Counted from the stretch's first letter, positions 1 to 7,617 are shown. The stretch: 10,321 bases of DNA from CAUZEO01 sp963578625 (GCA_963578625.1 CAUZEO010000184.1:1-10321); one strand, 5' to 3'. Notes: generated by a model not told the origin, from the sequence alone. A program made the numbers and translations.

Positions 1-1
1 C

Positions 2-1855
2 GCGCGCATTGATTTCGAAATTGCCCTGGGGAAGCGGAAGGGGGCGAGATACGGAAACAACAGGGATCGCTGGAGAGAGCTGACCTACGGGCTGCATGTC
101 ATTGAAAGTTACTTTCCAAATCGCGAGATTGGAATCTCCCTGCACAAGATCGGTGAGCAAGCCCTCGCCGAACATCACCTCGAACTCTCCCTGACCCAAA
201 CACCCTCCGCCCGCGCCAAGCACTACCTGAACGAAGTGCGGGCCGCAGGGCTGAAATCCCGAACCGTCCCGGCGCCGACCATCGAACTTTCCGGAGCAAA
301 ACCGGGATGGACGTCCTCGCTACGCCTTCGCGTTACCGGCACCGCGAAGGCCGATGCTCTGATTCGCGAGATGCAAATCGGTGATGCGGCACCCCTGATC
401 GAACTCGCACCTCCGAAATTCAGGTTCGATGAGAATGTCCCGCTACAAGCAGGCACAAATCGTCTCCAGATAACCGCCACCGACCTCAAAGGGCAACGTT
501 CCACCATCGAGCAGACCTGGATCGTGGACCGGCAAAAACCTCAACTGGTATTTAGGAAAGTTACGCGACAGGGACAGGATTTCAACGTTGAGGCAATCCT
601 GATCGATGATTTTGCCCTGAAGATCGTGCGGGTAAACGGAGCGAGCTTGCTGGCACAAAATGCCAGTCCGGCGACGAAAAGGTCGGAATTCCCGTTTACG
701 GTACGAGACGGCGGAGCGGGGGTAACGATCGAAGCGGAGGATTTCGCGGGGAACCAATTCCATACGATCATCGGCACCACCGAATTAAGGGCCTGCGCGC
801 CGGGCACCGGGGCCATTCTGCTGGCGTCGGCGGACACCGACAGCATCCCCGCGGTGGCGCGCGATCAAACCGGCGCGGAAGCAGCGGAAACGCTCCGGCC
901 CGGCATACGTTTGGAAGGCGTTGGGCGCGAGTTGGTTGTTTACGAGGAGAATTTCTTTATCGACGGCTGGGTGGAAGACGCGAGCGGCATTCAGAAAATT
1001 TCGCTCTCGGGCGAAAACATGCTCGGAGAGGAAAGCGGTGCGCGGAGGTTTTACTTTTCGCGACTCGTCAGCCTAGCGGAGGGCGAAAACCGGTATGAGC
1101 TTCAGGCGGTGGACGCGCACGGAAACGAAACGCGCAAGGCCTTCGTCGTTACCTACAAGATTCCGGCACGCGCATCCTCACAGTATCGGCTTTCGCTGGG
1201 GGTTCCCCCGGTCCTTGCATCGCGGGACAATGACATGGGCCGCCGCGCAAGGGCTGCCTTGAAAGCATCCATTGCTCACGACCAGCCGCGCTTTCGCCTT
1301 CTGACCCGGGATGAAGCGCTTAAAAGCGTCCTGCTGGAGCAGAAGATCAGCCTCTCAAACCTGGCGGAGGAGCGCGCGAAGTTAAACATTCGTTTCGACG
1401 CGGCGGATCTACTCCTGATTACCCAATTCATCTACGAGCCCGGAGGGATCACGTTCTTCGGCAGCGCGGTGGACACAGAGACAGGCGAAATTATCTGCTA
1501 CGAAGATGTTTACACGGAGATTCCGGAGAGTTACCCGGAGTTGAAACGCAAAGCTCTCGGCCTCGTCCTGCAGATCGAACAGCAATTCCCACTGGTGGAC
1601 GGTAAAATCACGCAAATCGACGGATCCAAGGCGGTCCTGAACATCGGAACCCGGGAAGGCATCCGTTCAGGGATGCGTTTCGTCGTTTCGCGTTCGGGCG
1701 TGGCCGGGGGAACCGCCGACGGCATACTTCGGCTGGAAAACCGATGGGTTGAATTGAAGGCGACCAACCCTGAGTATGAAACCTGCCGGGCCGAAATCTT
1801 TCCCCGCGATGGGAAGAGAGCACTCCGTCCGGGCGACAATGTATTTGCACGCTGA
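2..1855 (+). CDS. Envelope protein with TPR-like, Ig-like, CsgG-like and FlgT-C-like domains (5' end missing)
   Basis: The frame is open from the left edge to the TGA at 1853-1855, so 617 residues are visible and the true start lies upstream; the GTG at 236 is internal. Visible residues 35-80 look like a TPR-type helical repeat (motifs YFPNREIGIS, then HHLELSL and AKHYLNEVRAAG). Residues about 96-260 and 316-387 are beta-rich modules resembling bacterial Ig-like domains, with patterns such as 'AGTNRLQITATDLKGQ' and 'EGENRYELQAVDAHGN'. Residues about 399-533 resemble CsgG (RFRLLTRDEAL, LLEQKISLSNL, DTETGEI). Residues about 532-617 resemble the C-terminal domain of FlgT (GKITQIDGSKAVLNIG, REGIRSGMRF, LRPGDNVF). 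Families of this kind act in the periplasm or at the outer membrane, probably as scaffold or binding proteins rather than enzymes. The next gene also carries a CsgG-like domain, which suggests a shared complex. Domain calls are by eye; any signal peptide or lipobox is outside the window. Confidence 0.85.
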   Translation, partial: ARIDFEIALGKRKGARYGNNRDRWRELTYGLHVIESYFPNREIGISLHKIGEQALAEHHLELSLTQTPSARAKHYLNEVRAAGLKSRTVPAPTIELSGAKPGWTSSLRLRVTGTAKADALIREMQIGDAAPLIELAPPKFRFDENVPLQAGTNRLQITATDLKGQRSTIEQTWIVDRQKPQLVFRKVTRQGQDFNVEAILIDDFALKIVRVNGASLLAQNASPATKRSEFPFTVRDGGAGVTIEAEDFAGNQFHTIIGTTELRACAPGTGAILLASADTDSIPAVARDQTGAEAAETLRPGIRLEGVGRELVVYEENFFIDGWVEDASGIQKISLSGENMLGEESGARRFYFSRLVSLAEGENRYELQAVDAHGNETRKAFVVTYKIPARASSQYRLSLGVPPVLASRDNDMGRRARAALKASIAHDQPRFRLLTRDEALKSVLLEQKISLSNLAEERAKLNIRFDAADLLLITQFIYEPGGITFFGSAVDTETGEIICYEDVYTEIPESYPELKRKALGLVLQIEQQFPLVDGKITQIDGSKAVLNIGTREGIRSGMRFVVSRSGVAGGTADGILRLENRWVELKATNPEYETCRAEIFPRDGKRALRPGDNVFAR

Positions 1856-1884
1856 TGAAATACTTCGGGAATCGAAACGCGTAA
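1855..1884 (+). other. Possible 9-codon minicistron ahead of the kinase-caspase gene
   Basis: An ATG overlaps the stop of the upstream gene (TGATG at 1853-1857) and opens a nine-codon frame, MKYFGNRNA, that ends at TAA 1882-1884. This is 12 nt before the kinase ATG and in the same frame. The kinase start has no convincing Shine-Dalgarno sequence, so termination-reinitiation through this short frame could couple its translation to the upstream gene. It could equally be chance, or the leftover of a formerly longer N-terminus cut by the TAA. Confidence 0.2.
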
Positions 1885-1896
1885 TTAGTTGATACA

Positions 1897-4752
1897 ATGA
1901 GCAACGGAAAAACAGAACCGGTCGATTTCCCCAAAGATTGGGAGCCGGAGAAAGCCCGTCGGCAGGCCGACGAGAGGAAAACCACGGTAGAGTTCGAAAA
2001 GGACAATCTTGTTCTGGGTCGGTACCGGGTGCTGCGCACACTTGGCCGCGGCGGAATGGGGGTCGTGTACCTCTGCCATGACGAGGTCAGCGACATCGAG
2101 GTCGCCGTAAAAACGCTTCCGGCGGAACTGGCGAAAATATCTTTCTCCTTGGACATGATCCGGGACAACTTCCGGCTGATCGAGCGTCTGCACCACCCCA
2201 ATATAGCGGGGATCAAAACGCTGGAGCGGGACGCAAAAACCGGCGACTGCTACCTCATCCTGGAACAGGTCGAAGGAATAGACCTCTTGAAGCACCGATT
2301 GAAATCCGGCGGGTGGCTTGAGGTGGAAGAGGCGATTCCGATCATTGGCCAAATTGCGGCCGCACTTGACTTTGGACACGCCGAACGCGTGGTGCACCGG
2401 GACATCAAACCCGAAAACATCATGATCACTTCAGACGGGAAAGTCAAAGTACTCGATTACGGACTCGCGTGGCGCATTCAGGAATCGATCGCGCGTCTCA
2501 GCCAGGTTGCGATCCCGGTCAGCGGCACCGGCCCCTACATGTCACCCGAGCAGTGGAAGGGTCTGGGGCAGGATGGAAACTCCGACCAGTATTCCCTTGC
2601 CGTTGTCGCGTATGAACTGCTCGCGGGACGCCCCCCCTTCGAAGGCGCGAATCTTGATGTCCTGCGAAATATCGTTTTGAACGAGGAACCGAAAAAGCCC
2701 GATGGTCTGGACGTGAAAATCTGGGCGGTATTGAAAAAGGCAATGGCGAAAAATAAAGACGAACGCTATGCCACCTGCACTGCGTTTTCGGACGCTCTCT
2801 CCGAAGCGTTCGGGGGCGGACGCGTCCCTCGACTCGCAATATCAAAACGGGTTGCCACCCTATACGGCGTACTGGGACTCGCGGCCATCGTCGCCACCGC
2901 CGCCTTCAAGTGGGGGTGGTTCGAAGGACCCCAGCAGGAACGACGGGTTATCCCGGTGAGTCCGCCCACGGAAGAAATCGCCGCCACCCCACTGAACTAT
3001 CACGCCCTGGTAATTGGCATCAGTGAGTACAACGCGGGAAACGCCGACCACTGGGACAACCTCCCAAACGCCCGGGGGGACGCGGATACGATCGGAAACA
3101 TTCTGGAAGAGGCGTACGGATTCGAAGTGACAAAACTCCTCGACAAGAATGCAACCAAGCAGGCTATCATTCAAAACCTCGACCGGCTGGGCCGAATTTC
3201 CGATCAGGACGCGGTGCTCGTTTATTTTGCAGGTCACGGATACTACGAAGATCACTTGAAAGAGGGATACTGGATCCCGACCGACGCCGATCGGCCCGAA
3301 GGGCGCAAGATTCCCAGGGACGGGTGGGTATGGAATTCCACCATCAACAAGATTATTGGCGCCTCGGTCGCCAGGCATGTCCTGATCATCGCCGATTCCT
3401 GCTACGGCGGTTCGCTGCTGCGGGGTGGACCTGAACTTCCGGAGGACCGCCAGTTCGAATGGTACCGGCAAGCCATCAACACCCCGTCGCGGTACCTGAT
3501 CACCAGCGGCGACAACGAGCCGGTACTCGACGGCGGCGCGGGACACAGCGTCTTCGCGCAGCAGATCATTCACTATTTGAAGTACTCGCAGAAAGGCATC
3601 TTCTCCGCTTCGGAACTCGGCCTCGCAATCAGGGACCGGGTGAGTGAAGTGACCGGACAGATGCCGCGCACCGAGCGCCTTAGCCTGCCCGGAGATGCCG
3701 GCGGGGAATTCGTCTTCGTCAAGAACGCCGACCCCGGCAATCTCTCCAAACTGCAGGGTGGGGCCTCGGATTCCCCTCCCCTGGTGTCCGATGTTCTGCG
3801 TACGGTCACCAATCGCGTCGTCACAAGCGAAGCTCTAAAAGACGCACTGCACCTCGCAAACGAAGGTGCAACGAACTCGGCTGCCAACTATCTCAGCTTA
3901 ATCTCCGGGAACGAATCGGACGACGAACTTCGGATGCAGATGGTCTCCTACGTTGAAGGAAAAGAACGCATCGAAAAATCGCGGTATGTGCACGAACTCA
4001 TCAACCAAATTCGCGGGATGCGGGAGGAGAACGCAGACGACACCGCTGATCCCTTCGCTGATTATGCGCGCCCCAGGGTAATTGCTTGTATCGGGCCGGA
4101 CTACGATGGCGGGAACTATCAAGCCAAAGGATTTGCCCAGATGTTCCGGTTCGGTGTGAACCGCGAATTGGACAGGCGCGATGATGTCATCTCCATTGAA
4201 CGCAAGAATCTCGACCTGATCCTCGAAGAGCAAGGCATCAGCGCCGCCGGATTAACCGCGCGCCAGGCAGGTGACGAACTGGGCAAGTTGCTGCCGGCCA
4301 GCATGCTTTTCACGGGCGAATATATGGTCATGGGAGATGATCGCGAACTGGTTCTGCAGATCATAGACACAGCCACCGGTCAAACGGAATACCTGGATCC
4401 CATATCGAACCCGGGCGAAGATCTCGCCGCAGTCTACAAGTCGGTGGCGGACGAGGCGGTGCAGGCGGCGCGGCAGCTTAGTCCCTTCAAAGCCCGAGTT
4501 CGCGAATCGGAAAGCCCGGAGCTGATTGTCGGGGTGGGAGAATTTCACGGGGCGACCCAGGACACCCGGTTTGACCTGATTTGGCAGAAGCCGGTCAACG
4601 GACATCCCGCGAATGGACAAATTCCCGAGAAAATCGGATCGGCGACCATTGCGTCCATGGGTGACATTGCGAGCACCATTCTCCCCACGTGGACCTTGGA
4701 AACGCCGCCGAAGGCACTTCACCAGGTTTGGGCAGTTGAAATCGTGCCCTGA
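1897..4752 (+). CDS. Transmembrane Ser/Thr protein kinase fused to a caspase-like (C14) peptidase and a CsgG-like domain
   Basis: 951 residues. Residues about 41-305 form a Hanks-type kinase: glycine loop GRGGMG (50-55), AVK lysine K72, catalytic HRDIKPEN (167-174), metal-binding DYG (187-189, in place of the usual DFG), and SPEQ (216-219) as the APE equivalent. All key catalytic residues are present. A hydrophobic helix at about 319-337 follows the basic stretch RLAISKR, so the kinase should be cytoplasmic and the remainder periplasmic. Residues 368-600 are a caspase-like peptidase starting YHALVIGISEY, with catalytic His447 in YFAGHGYYE and Cys502 in IIADSCYGG. Residues about 726-870 are CsgG-like (RNLDLILEEQGISAAGL, IDTATGQ; the first residues read RK). 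A short unassigned tail follows. ATG 1897 is the first start after the in-frame TAA at 1882. The gene lies 41 nt after the Ig/CsgG-like gene and 17 nt before the barrel gene, suggesting one operon. Kinase and protease substrates are unknown. Confidence 0.93.
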   Translation: MSNGKTEPVDFPKDWEPEKARRQADERKTTVEFEKDNLVLGRYRVLRTLGRGGMGVVYLCHDEVSDIEVAVKTLPAELAKISFSLDMIRDNFRLIERLHHPNIAGIKTLERDAKTGDCYLILEQVEGIDLLKHRLKSGGWLEVEEAIPIIGQIAAALDFGHAERVVHRDIKPENIMITSDGKVKVLDYGLAWRIQESIARLSQVAIPVSGTGPYMSPEQWKGLGQDGNSDQYSLAVVAYELLAGRPPFEGANLDVLRNIVLNEEPKKPDGLDVKIWAVLKKAMAKNKDERYATCTAFSDALSEAFGGGRVPRLAISKRVATLYGVLGLAAIVATAAFKWGWFEGPQQERRVIPVSPPTEEIAATPLNYHALVIGISEYNAGNADHWDNLPNARGDADTIGNILEEAYGFEVTKLLDKNATKQAIIQNLDRLGRISDQDAVLVYFAGHGYYEDHLKEGYWIPTDADRPEGRKIPRDGWVWNSTINKIIGASVARHVLIIADSCYGGSLLRGGPELPEDRQFEWYRQAINTPSRYLITSGDNEPVLDGGAGHSVFAQQIIHYLKYSQKGIFSASELGLAIRDRVSEVTGQMPRTERLSLPGDAGGEFVFVKNADPGNLSKLQGGASDSPPLVSDVLRTVTNRVVTSEALKDALHLANEGATNSAANYLSLISGNESDDELRMQMVSYVEGKERIEKSRYVHELINQIRGMREENADDTADPFADYARPRVIACIGPDYDGGNYQAKGFAQMFRFGVNRELDRRDDVISIERKNLDLILEEQGISAAGLTARQAGDELGKLLPASMLFTGEYMVMGDDRELVLQIIDTATGQTEYLDPISNPGEDLAAVYKSVADEAVQAARQLSPFKARVRESESPELIVGVGEFHGATQDTRFDLIWQKPVNGHPANGQIPEKIGSATIASMGDIASTILPTWTLETPPKALHQVWAVEIVP

Positions 4753-4760
4753 AAGGGCAT
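4744..4760 (+). promoter_or_regulatory. Small hairpin over the kinase-caspase stop codon
   Basis: TGCCCT (4745-4750) pairs with AGGGCA (4754-4759) around a GAA loop, and a G-T pair can extend the stem. It covers the TGA at 4750-4752 and ends 10 nt before the ATG of the barrel gene, which has no strong ribosome-binding site. No T-tract follows, so it is not an intrinsic terminator. It might tune translational coupling between the two genes, or be fortuitous. Confidence 0.25.
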
Positions 4761-4769
4761 ACGGTAGAT

Positions 4770-6764
4770 ATGCCTCGGTCGCAAAATCTTTGTTTGCTCG
4801 CGAAAATTGCCTCAGGGTGCGTCGCTTGGCTCCTGCTCACGTCGGCGACCGTGGCACAGTTTCCCCCGCCCCTGCCGGGTCCGGATCCTGATCCGCCGCC
4901 TATCCCCGGGTCCGGGGATGGAAACGGATTTCCAGACATTGTGATCCCGCCTGGAGCGGTCGTCACCATTATGCCCGGCGGGGTTCAGATTACCGTCCGT
5001 TCGAACCCAAACGGCCCCGAGCTGGCAGAAACTGCCACCTTGGATCTTGCGCCGCAGGTATTCTTGGTCAACACGCCCATCGGCGAAATCCCGATCACGG
5101 TTCGGCCTGCCGGACCCAACGTGACCGCCGCGCCGGCACCGATACCGCAACCGCAGTCGTTTCGGCCGCCTCCCATTTTTTCCGCGCCGCTTCCCGCCGG
5201 TTCCGGGGCCCGCGCGCTTGGATTCGCGGGTGCATTCGTAGCCATCGCGGACGATGCGACCGCCGCGTCCTGGAATCCAGCCGGACTGGTGCAACTGGAA
5301 CGCCCCGAAATCTCCGCCGTTTTCCGGTACAGCTACACCAAAAATGATCACACGTCCTCGGACCCTGATTTCATCGTCGACGAAAACGATTACAACAGCG
5401 AAGGCGTTAACTACATGAGCGCCGCAATCCCCTACTTTTTCGAATCCGCCGATCGGAAGGCGGTCTTCTCCCTGAACTATCAGGAAGCATATGACTTCAC
5501 ACATTCCTTTCGTGCGCGGATCAAAGACGGTTCAAGCCGGCGCGCAACCTCATCCAATTCGCGCACGTTTACGGAATCGCAAACAGACACCCTGTTTTTC
5601 GAAACAGGATCCATCGAAATGAAAATTTCAAGCGAGTTCACCACGCGTTCCTCCAGCACCCTCAACCAGGTCATTGAAACCGCCCTCACATCCGATCTTC
5701 AATTCGAGCAGGAGGGTGTGATCGAAGCGGCATCTCCCGCGTTCGCGCTGGAAATCTCCCCCACCCTCTCCTTCGGTGCGGCGCTGAACTACTACCAGGA
5801 CAGCCCATTCTCCAGCCGCAAGATCCGTTCGCGGACGTTCGCATCGTACGTGGCGACCTCGGAGAGCACGGCGCACGTTATTGATAGACGCTCCACCACT
5901 GGTTCGTTTACCAGCCACGGGGTAGTGGGCATTCCCGACACCGGGGTAACACCCGGATTCGAGTTCGATCTCGGAGAAACTTCCGGGACCTATCCTGAAT
6001 TCGGCGATTCCAGCTCCTCGACGGAGCGGGACAGTTCGATGGTCCGGGGTACCTACGAGGAGATCAACGAATTCGACGATCTGCACGGCTACAACGCAAA
6101 CTTCGGGCTTCTTTGGACAGCCTCCAAATACCTGGACTTCGGCTTCTCGATGGATCTTCCCTGGACCGCGGATGCGGAACAAAAAAAGACGGTGCGAACC
6201 ACGGCGGACACCTTCGACGGCTCCGGATCGCGCCTGATCAACTCCGATGAATCGGTCCTGACGGAGATGAAGAACGTTGAGTTTGACTTTCCTCTTTTCT
6301 GGACGGTAGGCGCATCGGCGCGGATCCCCGGAAAATGGTGGCCGCGGCTTCGAACCAGTGTCGATGTAGGACAAACTCTCTGGTCCGATTTCGCATTTAC
6401 AGTTGAAGGCGAAGGAAAACTGAACCCGCTGGACGGCACGCCCTATGGTGAGAACAAAATAGACGACACCTGGTTCGCACGGGGCGGAGTGGAATACATC
6501 TGGCTCCTGAAAAAAACCGAGATCCCATTCCGCGTCGGCCTGATCTGGGAACAGCGGCCCGCTATCGGCAATCCGGATGAGTACCGTGGCTTCACCCTCG
6601 GTTCCGGCATTTCCCTCGGCAAGGATCCCGGCAAGCTCATCATCGATTTCGCCTACAGTTATCTCGCCGCAGACGGCGTACAGACGGTGGTACCGGAGCA
6701 GGCGGGATTGACGACGGATACCAAGCAACAGCAATTCTTCATTTCCGCCATCTATCACTTCTGA
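4770..6764 (+). CDS. Outer-membrane beta-barrel protein, FadL/PorV-like, with proline-rich N-terminus
   Basis: 664 residues. It starts with a Sec signal peptide (positive start, hydrophobic core CVAWLLLTSATVA, probable cleavage near residue 29 before QF). Residues 30-140 are rich in proline (FPPPLPGPDPDPPP, IPQPQSFRPPP) and probably form a periplasmic linker or small domain. From about residue 144 the motif GSGARALGFAGAF, then ADDATAASWNPAGL, is the N-terminal signature shared by FadL/OmpP1 and PorV-like barrels. The rest alternates hydrophobic and polar residues and is rich in Ser, Thr and Asp, as barrel strands and loops are. The protein ends FFISAIYHF, with a terminal aromatic residue as expected for BAM recognition. 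FadL relatives import hydrophobic compounds; PorV relatives serve secretion. Which applies here cannot be told. ATG 4770 is chosen for the signal peptide and lies 17 nt after the kinase-caspase stop. The position suggests it is the outer-membrane partner of the two preceding genes. Confidence 0.85.
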   Translation: MPRSQNLCLLAKIASGCVAWLLLTSATVAQFPPPLPGPDPDPPPIPGSGDGNGFPDIVIPPGAVVTIMPGGVQITVRSNPNGPELAETATLDLAPQVFLVNTPIGEIPITVRPAGPNVTAAPAPIPQPQSFRPPPIFSAPLPAGSGARALGFAGAFVAIADDATAASWNPAGLVQLERPEISAVFRYSYTKNDHTSSDPDFIVDENDYNSEGVNYMSAAIPYFFESADRKAVFSLNYQEAYDFTHSFRARIKDGSSRRATSSNSRTFTESQTDTLFFETGSIEMKISSEFTTRSSSTLNQVIETALTSDLQFEQEGVIEAASPAFALEISPTLSFGAALNYYQDSPFSSRKIRSRTFASYVATSESTAHVIDRRSTTGSFTSHGVVGIPDTGVTPGFEFDLGETSGTYPEFGDSSSSTERDSSMVRGTYEEINEFDDLHGYNANFGLLWTASKYLDFGFSMDLPWTADAEQKKTVRTTADTFDGSGSRLINSDESVLTEMKNVEFDFPLFWTVGASARIPGKWWPRLRTSVDVGQTLWSDFAFTVEGEGKLNPLDGTPYGENKIDDTWFARGGVEYIWLLKKTEIPFRVGLIWEQRPAIGNPDEYRGFTLGSGISLGKDPGKLIIDFAYSYLAADGVQTVVPEQAGLTTDTKQQQFFISAIYHF

Positions 6765-6830
6765 TCCGCTTGCTGGCAGCGGTCTCGTCCTGAAATAGGT
6801 TGTCACTTTGACTGATGAAAGGAGTCGGTC

Positions 6831-6965
6831 ATAGTAAGAGAATCTGTAAGATATAGTGAGGCATTCAAGCGGCAGGTAGCCGATGAGCTAGAGAGAGGTC
6901 GACATGGATCGGTGGAGGGGGCGCGTCGGGCGTACGGGAGGTGCAGCCGTGAGTTGGCGGGTTGA
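6831..6965 (+). pseudogene. IS3-family orfA (HTH transposase subunit), N-terminal fragment
   Basis: The frame from 6834 reads VRESVRYSEAFKRQVADELE and then GRHGSVEGARRAYG, which is the N-terminal helix-turn-helix start of an IS3 OrfA (compare the family pattern 'YSxEFKRQVVxE...AxxxYG'). After RAYG at about 6938 the similarity ends and the frame closes at TGA 6963-6965, so the recognition helix end and leucine zipper are missing. An AAGGAG at 6819-6824 sits six bases before ATA 6831-6833, exactly where the ATG would be expected, suggesting a mutated start codon. The DNA-binding subunit is non-functional. Confidence 0.7.
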
Positions 6966-7426
6966 AACTGCACAGCATGCTTCGCGAGAAACTGGAGTCT
7001 GCGGAGGTGTACCTTGGCCGCGATCTGTTTTTTGAGGTGCTCAGGAACCAGGCGCTTCTGCTCGAAGCGCTTCCGAAGGCTCCCCGAACGACAAATAGTA
7101 GGCATAGCCTGCCAGTGTTCAGCAATTTGGTCAAAGAGCCGGAGCTGAGCGGCCCCAACCAGGCATGGGTCAGTGACATCACCTACATTCGAACTCGTGA
7201 AAAGTTCGTGTACTTGAGTTTGATCACAGACAAGTACTCTCGAAAGGTCGTCGGCTACCATGTGGGCCGCACGCTATGCGCCAAGGATACGCTCAAGGCG
7301 CTCATCATAGCCTTGGATGGCCGGCCCGAGGGCGCTCGGCCGATCCACCATTCCGATCGTGGCGGCCCATATTGCTCTCATGAGTACGTGGATCGGTTGG
7401 AGCAGGCGGGCCGGAATGGGGGTTGA
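6938..7426 (+). pseudogene. IS3-family orfB (DDE integrase/transposase), truncated at both ends
   Basis: From TTG 6962 the frame gives LKLHSMLREKLESAEVYLGR, matching the 'GGRKLHxLL...GRDxFFxxLR' part of IS3 OrfB, then TTNSRHSLPVFSNL and the rve integrase core. The first catalytic Asp is in WVSDITYIRTRE (codon at 7175) and the second in HHSDRGGPYC (codon at 7355). The frame ends at TGA 7424-7426 after YVDRLEQAG, before the final catalytic Glu, so the enzyme is dead. Upstream, codons 6938-6961 in this frame read EVQP, stop, VGG, which fits the usual 'PRVGG' with its Arg codon CGA changed to TGA at 6950. The N-terminal third of OrfB is deleted. Confidence 0.85.
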
Positions 7427-7457
7427 TTTTGGGCTTTGTCGGGCTTGTGAGTCACCG

Positions 7458-7482
7458 AGCGGAAGTCTTGGCGACTTCCGCT
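7458..7482. repeat. Perfect 10-bp palindrome with 5-nt loop
   Basis: AGCGGAAGTC (7458-7467) is exactly reverse-complementary to GACTTCCGCT (7473-7482), with TTGGC between them. No T-run follows (the next bases are ACTTTACGG), so a classical intrinsic terminator is unlikely. The compact stem placed just after a decayed IS resembles REP-like or IS-associated palindromes. A copy count elsewhere in the genome is not visible from this window. Confidence 0.7.
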
Positions 7483-7510
7483 ACTTTACGGAGTTACAAC
7501 AAGACTGAAA

Positions 7511-7587
7511 TTACTCTCCGTTTTCTTCGTTTCCTTCTGTTCAGAATCCGTTTGTTTAGGGTGCCGCGGTTTCGTGTATTTCGTGGA
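7511..7587 (-). repeat. Candidate dispersed intergenic repeat phrases
   Basis: On the minus strand this segment reads CACGAAATACACGAAA, then later ACAGAAGGAAACGAAGAAAA, two purine-rich phrases built on ACGAA-like steps. From memory, similar phrases recur between genes in environmental bacterial genomes, but I cannot check this. The base bias differs sharply from the coding regions on each side. Confidence 0.35.
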
Positions 7588-7617
7588 GGCGGCTTGGCCG
7601 GCTTGGGATCTGGGGGG

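Larger units (their letters stand above)
6791..7426 (+). mobile_element. Degraded IS3-family insertion sequence (remnant)
   Basis: The region between the barrel gene and the enolase-type gene carries pieces of both IS3 open reading frames in the right order and strand. The likely left tip is TGAAATAGGTTGTCAC at 6791, beginning with the TG typical of IS3 ends. I find no matching reverse complement (GTGACAACCTATTTCA) between 7427 and 7738, so the right end appears lost. An internal deletion joins orfA to orfB near 6938, and orfB stops before its last catalytic residue. The element cannot move by itself. The right boundary given is the end of recognisable transposase and is approximate. Confidence 0.75.

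Noticed and set aside
2860..3573. Minus-strand open frame of 237 codons opposite the caspase-like region
   Set aside because: It has no family motif and lies opposite a strand with conserved catalytic residues, so it is a coding shadow.
6766..6782. Inverted repeat CCGCT/AGCGG just after the barrel gene, as an intrinsic terminator
   Set aside because: The stem is only 5 bp with a 7-nt loop and no T-run follows, so it is no better than chance.
5628..6806. Long minus-strand open frame of 392 codons opposite the barrel gene
   Set aside because: The product has no recognisable motifs and lies opposite a gene with a clear signal peptide and barrel signature; long antisense frames are expected in GC-rich coding DNA.
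7458..7482. Palindrome as a rho-independent terminator for the left operon
   Set aside because: It is about 700 nt past the last gene of that operon and has no T-tract on either side.
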